Below are positions 4,414 to 5,111 of a stretch of DNA of 5,111 bases, one piece after another; position 1 is the first letter of the stretch; every line of letters begins with the position of its first letter. The position numbers and the translations under genes were made by a program. The notes below the pieces were generated by a model that made no database searches, had not been told where the DNA came from, and saw only the letters and a list, made by a program, of their open reading frames with translations. Source of the DNA: Bacillota bacterium (GTDB taxonomy: Bacteria; Bacillota_A; Clostridia; Acetivibrionales; DUMB01); the NCBI GenBank assembly GCA_023621975.1, contig JAMOAC010000395.1, forward strand, positions 1 through 5,111. Direction: 5' to 3'.

Positions 4414-5111
4414 CTAAATATCCTTGTAATGCTTTATCTTCATAATTAACGACATCAATTCCTGTTTTAATTTTTCAACATCTCCTTTTTGTAATTTATC
4501 TGGATTTCTCAGTATATCAAGTATTTCTTTTTGCCTTTTTTTCATCTTGTATATTTCAATATTTCTAATTGTACCCAAAACAGCCTTCTTAATATCATCG
4601 CAATGGCATTCTTCATTGAACAGTCTTGCAAATTCGTCAGCCAAACTCTTTTCTAACATTCCCAATAGCTCTCCGGGTACAATTCCACGTCCGTCCTTAA
4701 TTCTTTCAATTATTTTATCTGCTATTTCCTTATTCTGGCTGTCGGAGAACAAATCCGGATTTATTTTGTCCCTGACAGCCCTGTATGCTGAGTTATCAAC
4801 ACATAAAAGTGCTAATAAAAACCTTTCGTCATGCACCAACCTGGCATCTATTTTATCTTTTACGATTGCTTTTGATATTTTCTTACGGCTAGCTGCCGCT
4901 ATCGCGGGAGTCCTTAATTGCACAGCATTTATATTTTTTATCCTCTTATACACCTCTGTCAAAATGGACTCTTCCGATATTCCATATTGTGCAGCCAGCT
5001 TTTTAACGTACATTTCTCTTTCTACGTTATTGTCAATTTTAGACAAAATATCAGCAGTTTTATTCAAAAACTTTATCTTACCGTCTACAGTTTCGGTATC
5101 AATTTCCTTTT
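4414..5111 (-). CDS. dnaG: DNA primase DnaG, C-terminal part (5' end outside window)
   Basis: DNA primase makes the RNA primers for replication at the fork and is recruited by the replicative helicase. Only the last roughly 231 residues are in view. The frame stays open through the window edge, so the gene is cut by the window, not broken. The TTG at 5067 is an internal Leu codon, not a start. Visible parts are the end of the catalytic core, GKIKFLNKTADILSKIDN then VEREMYVKKLAAQYGIS, which is typical of bacterial DnaG after the Toprim domain. A linker follows, then the C-terminal helicase-binding domain from about DERFLLALLCVD to the TAG stop at 4414, including NPDLFSDSQNKEIADKI and an alpha-helical, lysine-rich tail. 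The zinc finger and Toprim acidic residues lie outside the window. rpoD follows 37 bases downstream, the classical dnaG-rpoD order. Confidence 0.93.
   Translation of the reverse strand, partial: KEIDTETVDGKIKFLNKTADILSKIDNNVEREMYVKKLAAQYGISEESILTEVYKRIKNINAVQLRTPAIAAASRKKISKAIVKDKIDARLVHDERFLLALLCVDNSAYRAVRDKINPDLFSDSQNKEIADKIIERIKDGRGIVPGELLGMLEKSLADEFARLFNEECHCDDIKKAVLGTIRNIEIYKMKKRQKEILDILRNPDKLQKGDVEKLKQELMSLIMKIKHYKDI

Overview
The window comes from a low-GC Gram-positive bacterium of the class Clostridia. The evidence is AT-rich DNA, strong AAAGGAGG-type ribosome binding sites, tRNA genes with encoded CCA ends, an A-type (not Bacillus B-type) RNase P RNA, and the Firmicutes gene order dnaG - rpoD - trmK - Nif3/YqfO. 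Genus or species cannot be fixed from this sequence alone.

Nearly everything lies on the minus strand, so transcription runs from high to low coordinates. From the right edge: the C-terminal part of dnaG (primase, cut by the window edge), 37 bases, rpoD/sigA (primary sigma factor) with a GTG start, and a hairpin terminator that overlaps the rpoD stop region. Then come a promoter region, tRNA-Asn(GTT) and a CAT-anticodon tRNA that looks like tRNA-Ile2, 3 bases apart. They end at a hairpin shared with a small plus-strand gene. Next are trmK (tRNA m1A22 methyltransferase), a roughly 240-base AT-rich spacer with degenerate 17-bp direct repeats, the Nif3/DUF34 protein of the YqfO type, and the RNase P RNA gene rnpB at the left edge.

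Most genes are housekeeping. DnaG and RpoD link replication priming and basal transcription (the core of the macromolecular synthesis operon). The two tRNAs, TrmK and RNase P RNA all belong to tRNA supply, modification and maturation. The Nif3-family protein is a conserved metal-binding protein of unsettled function.

No new defence system, mobile element or CRISPR array is visible. The points that deserve a second look are the 17-bp repeat array running over the trmK stop codon, a 60-residue plus-strand gene with an excellent ribosome binding site and no recognised family, an apparent GAU instead of GGU in the CCA-binding loop of RNase P RNA, and the likely Ile2 identity of the CAT tRNA.
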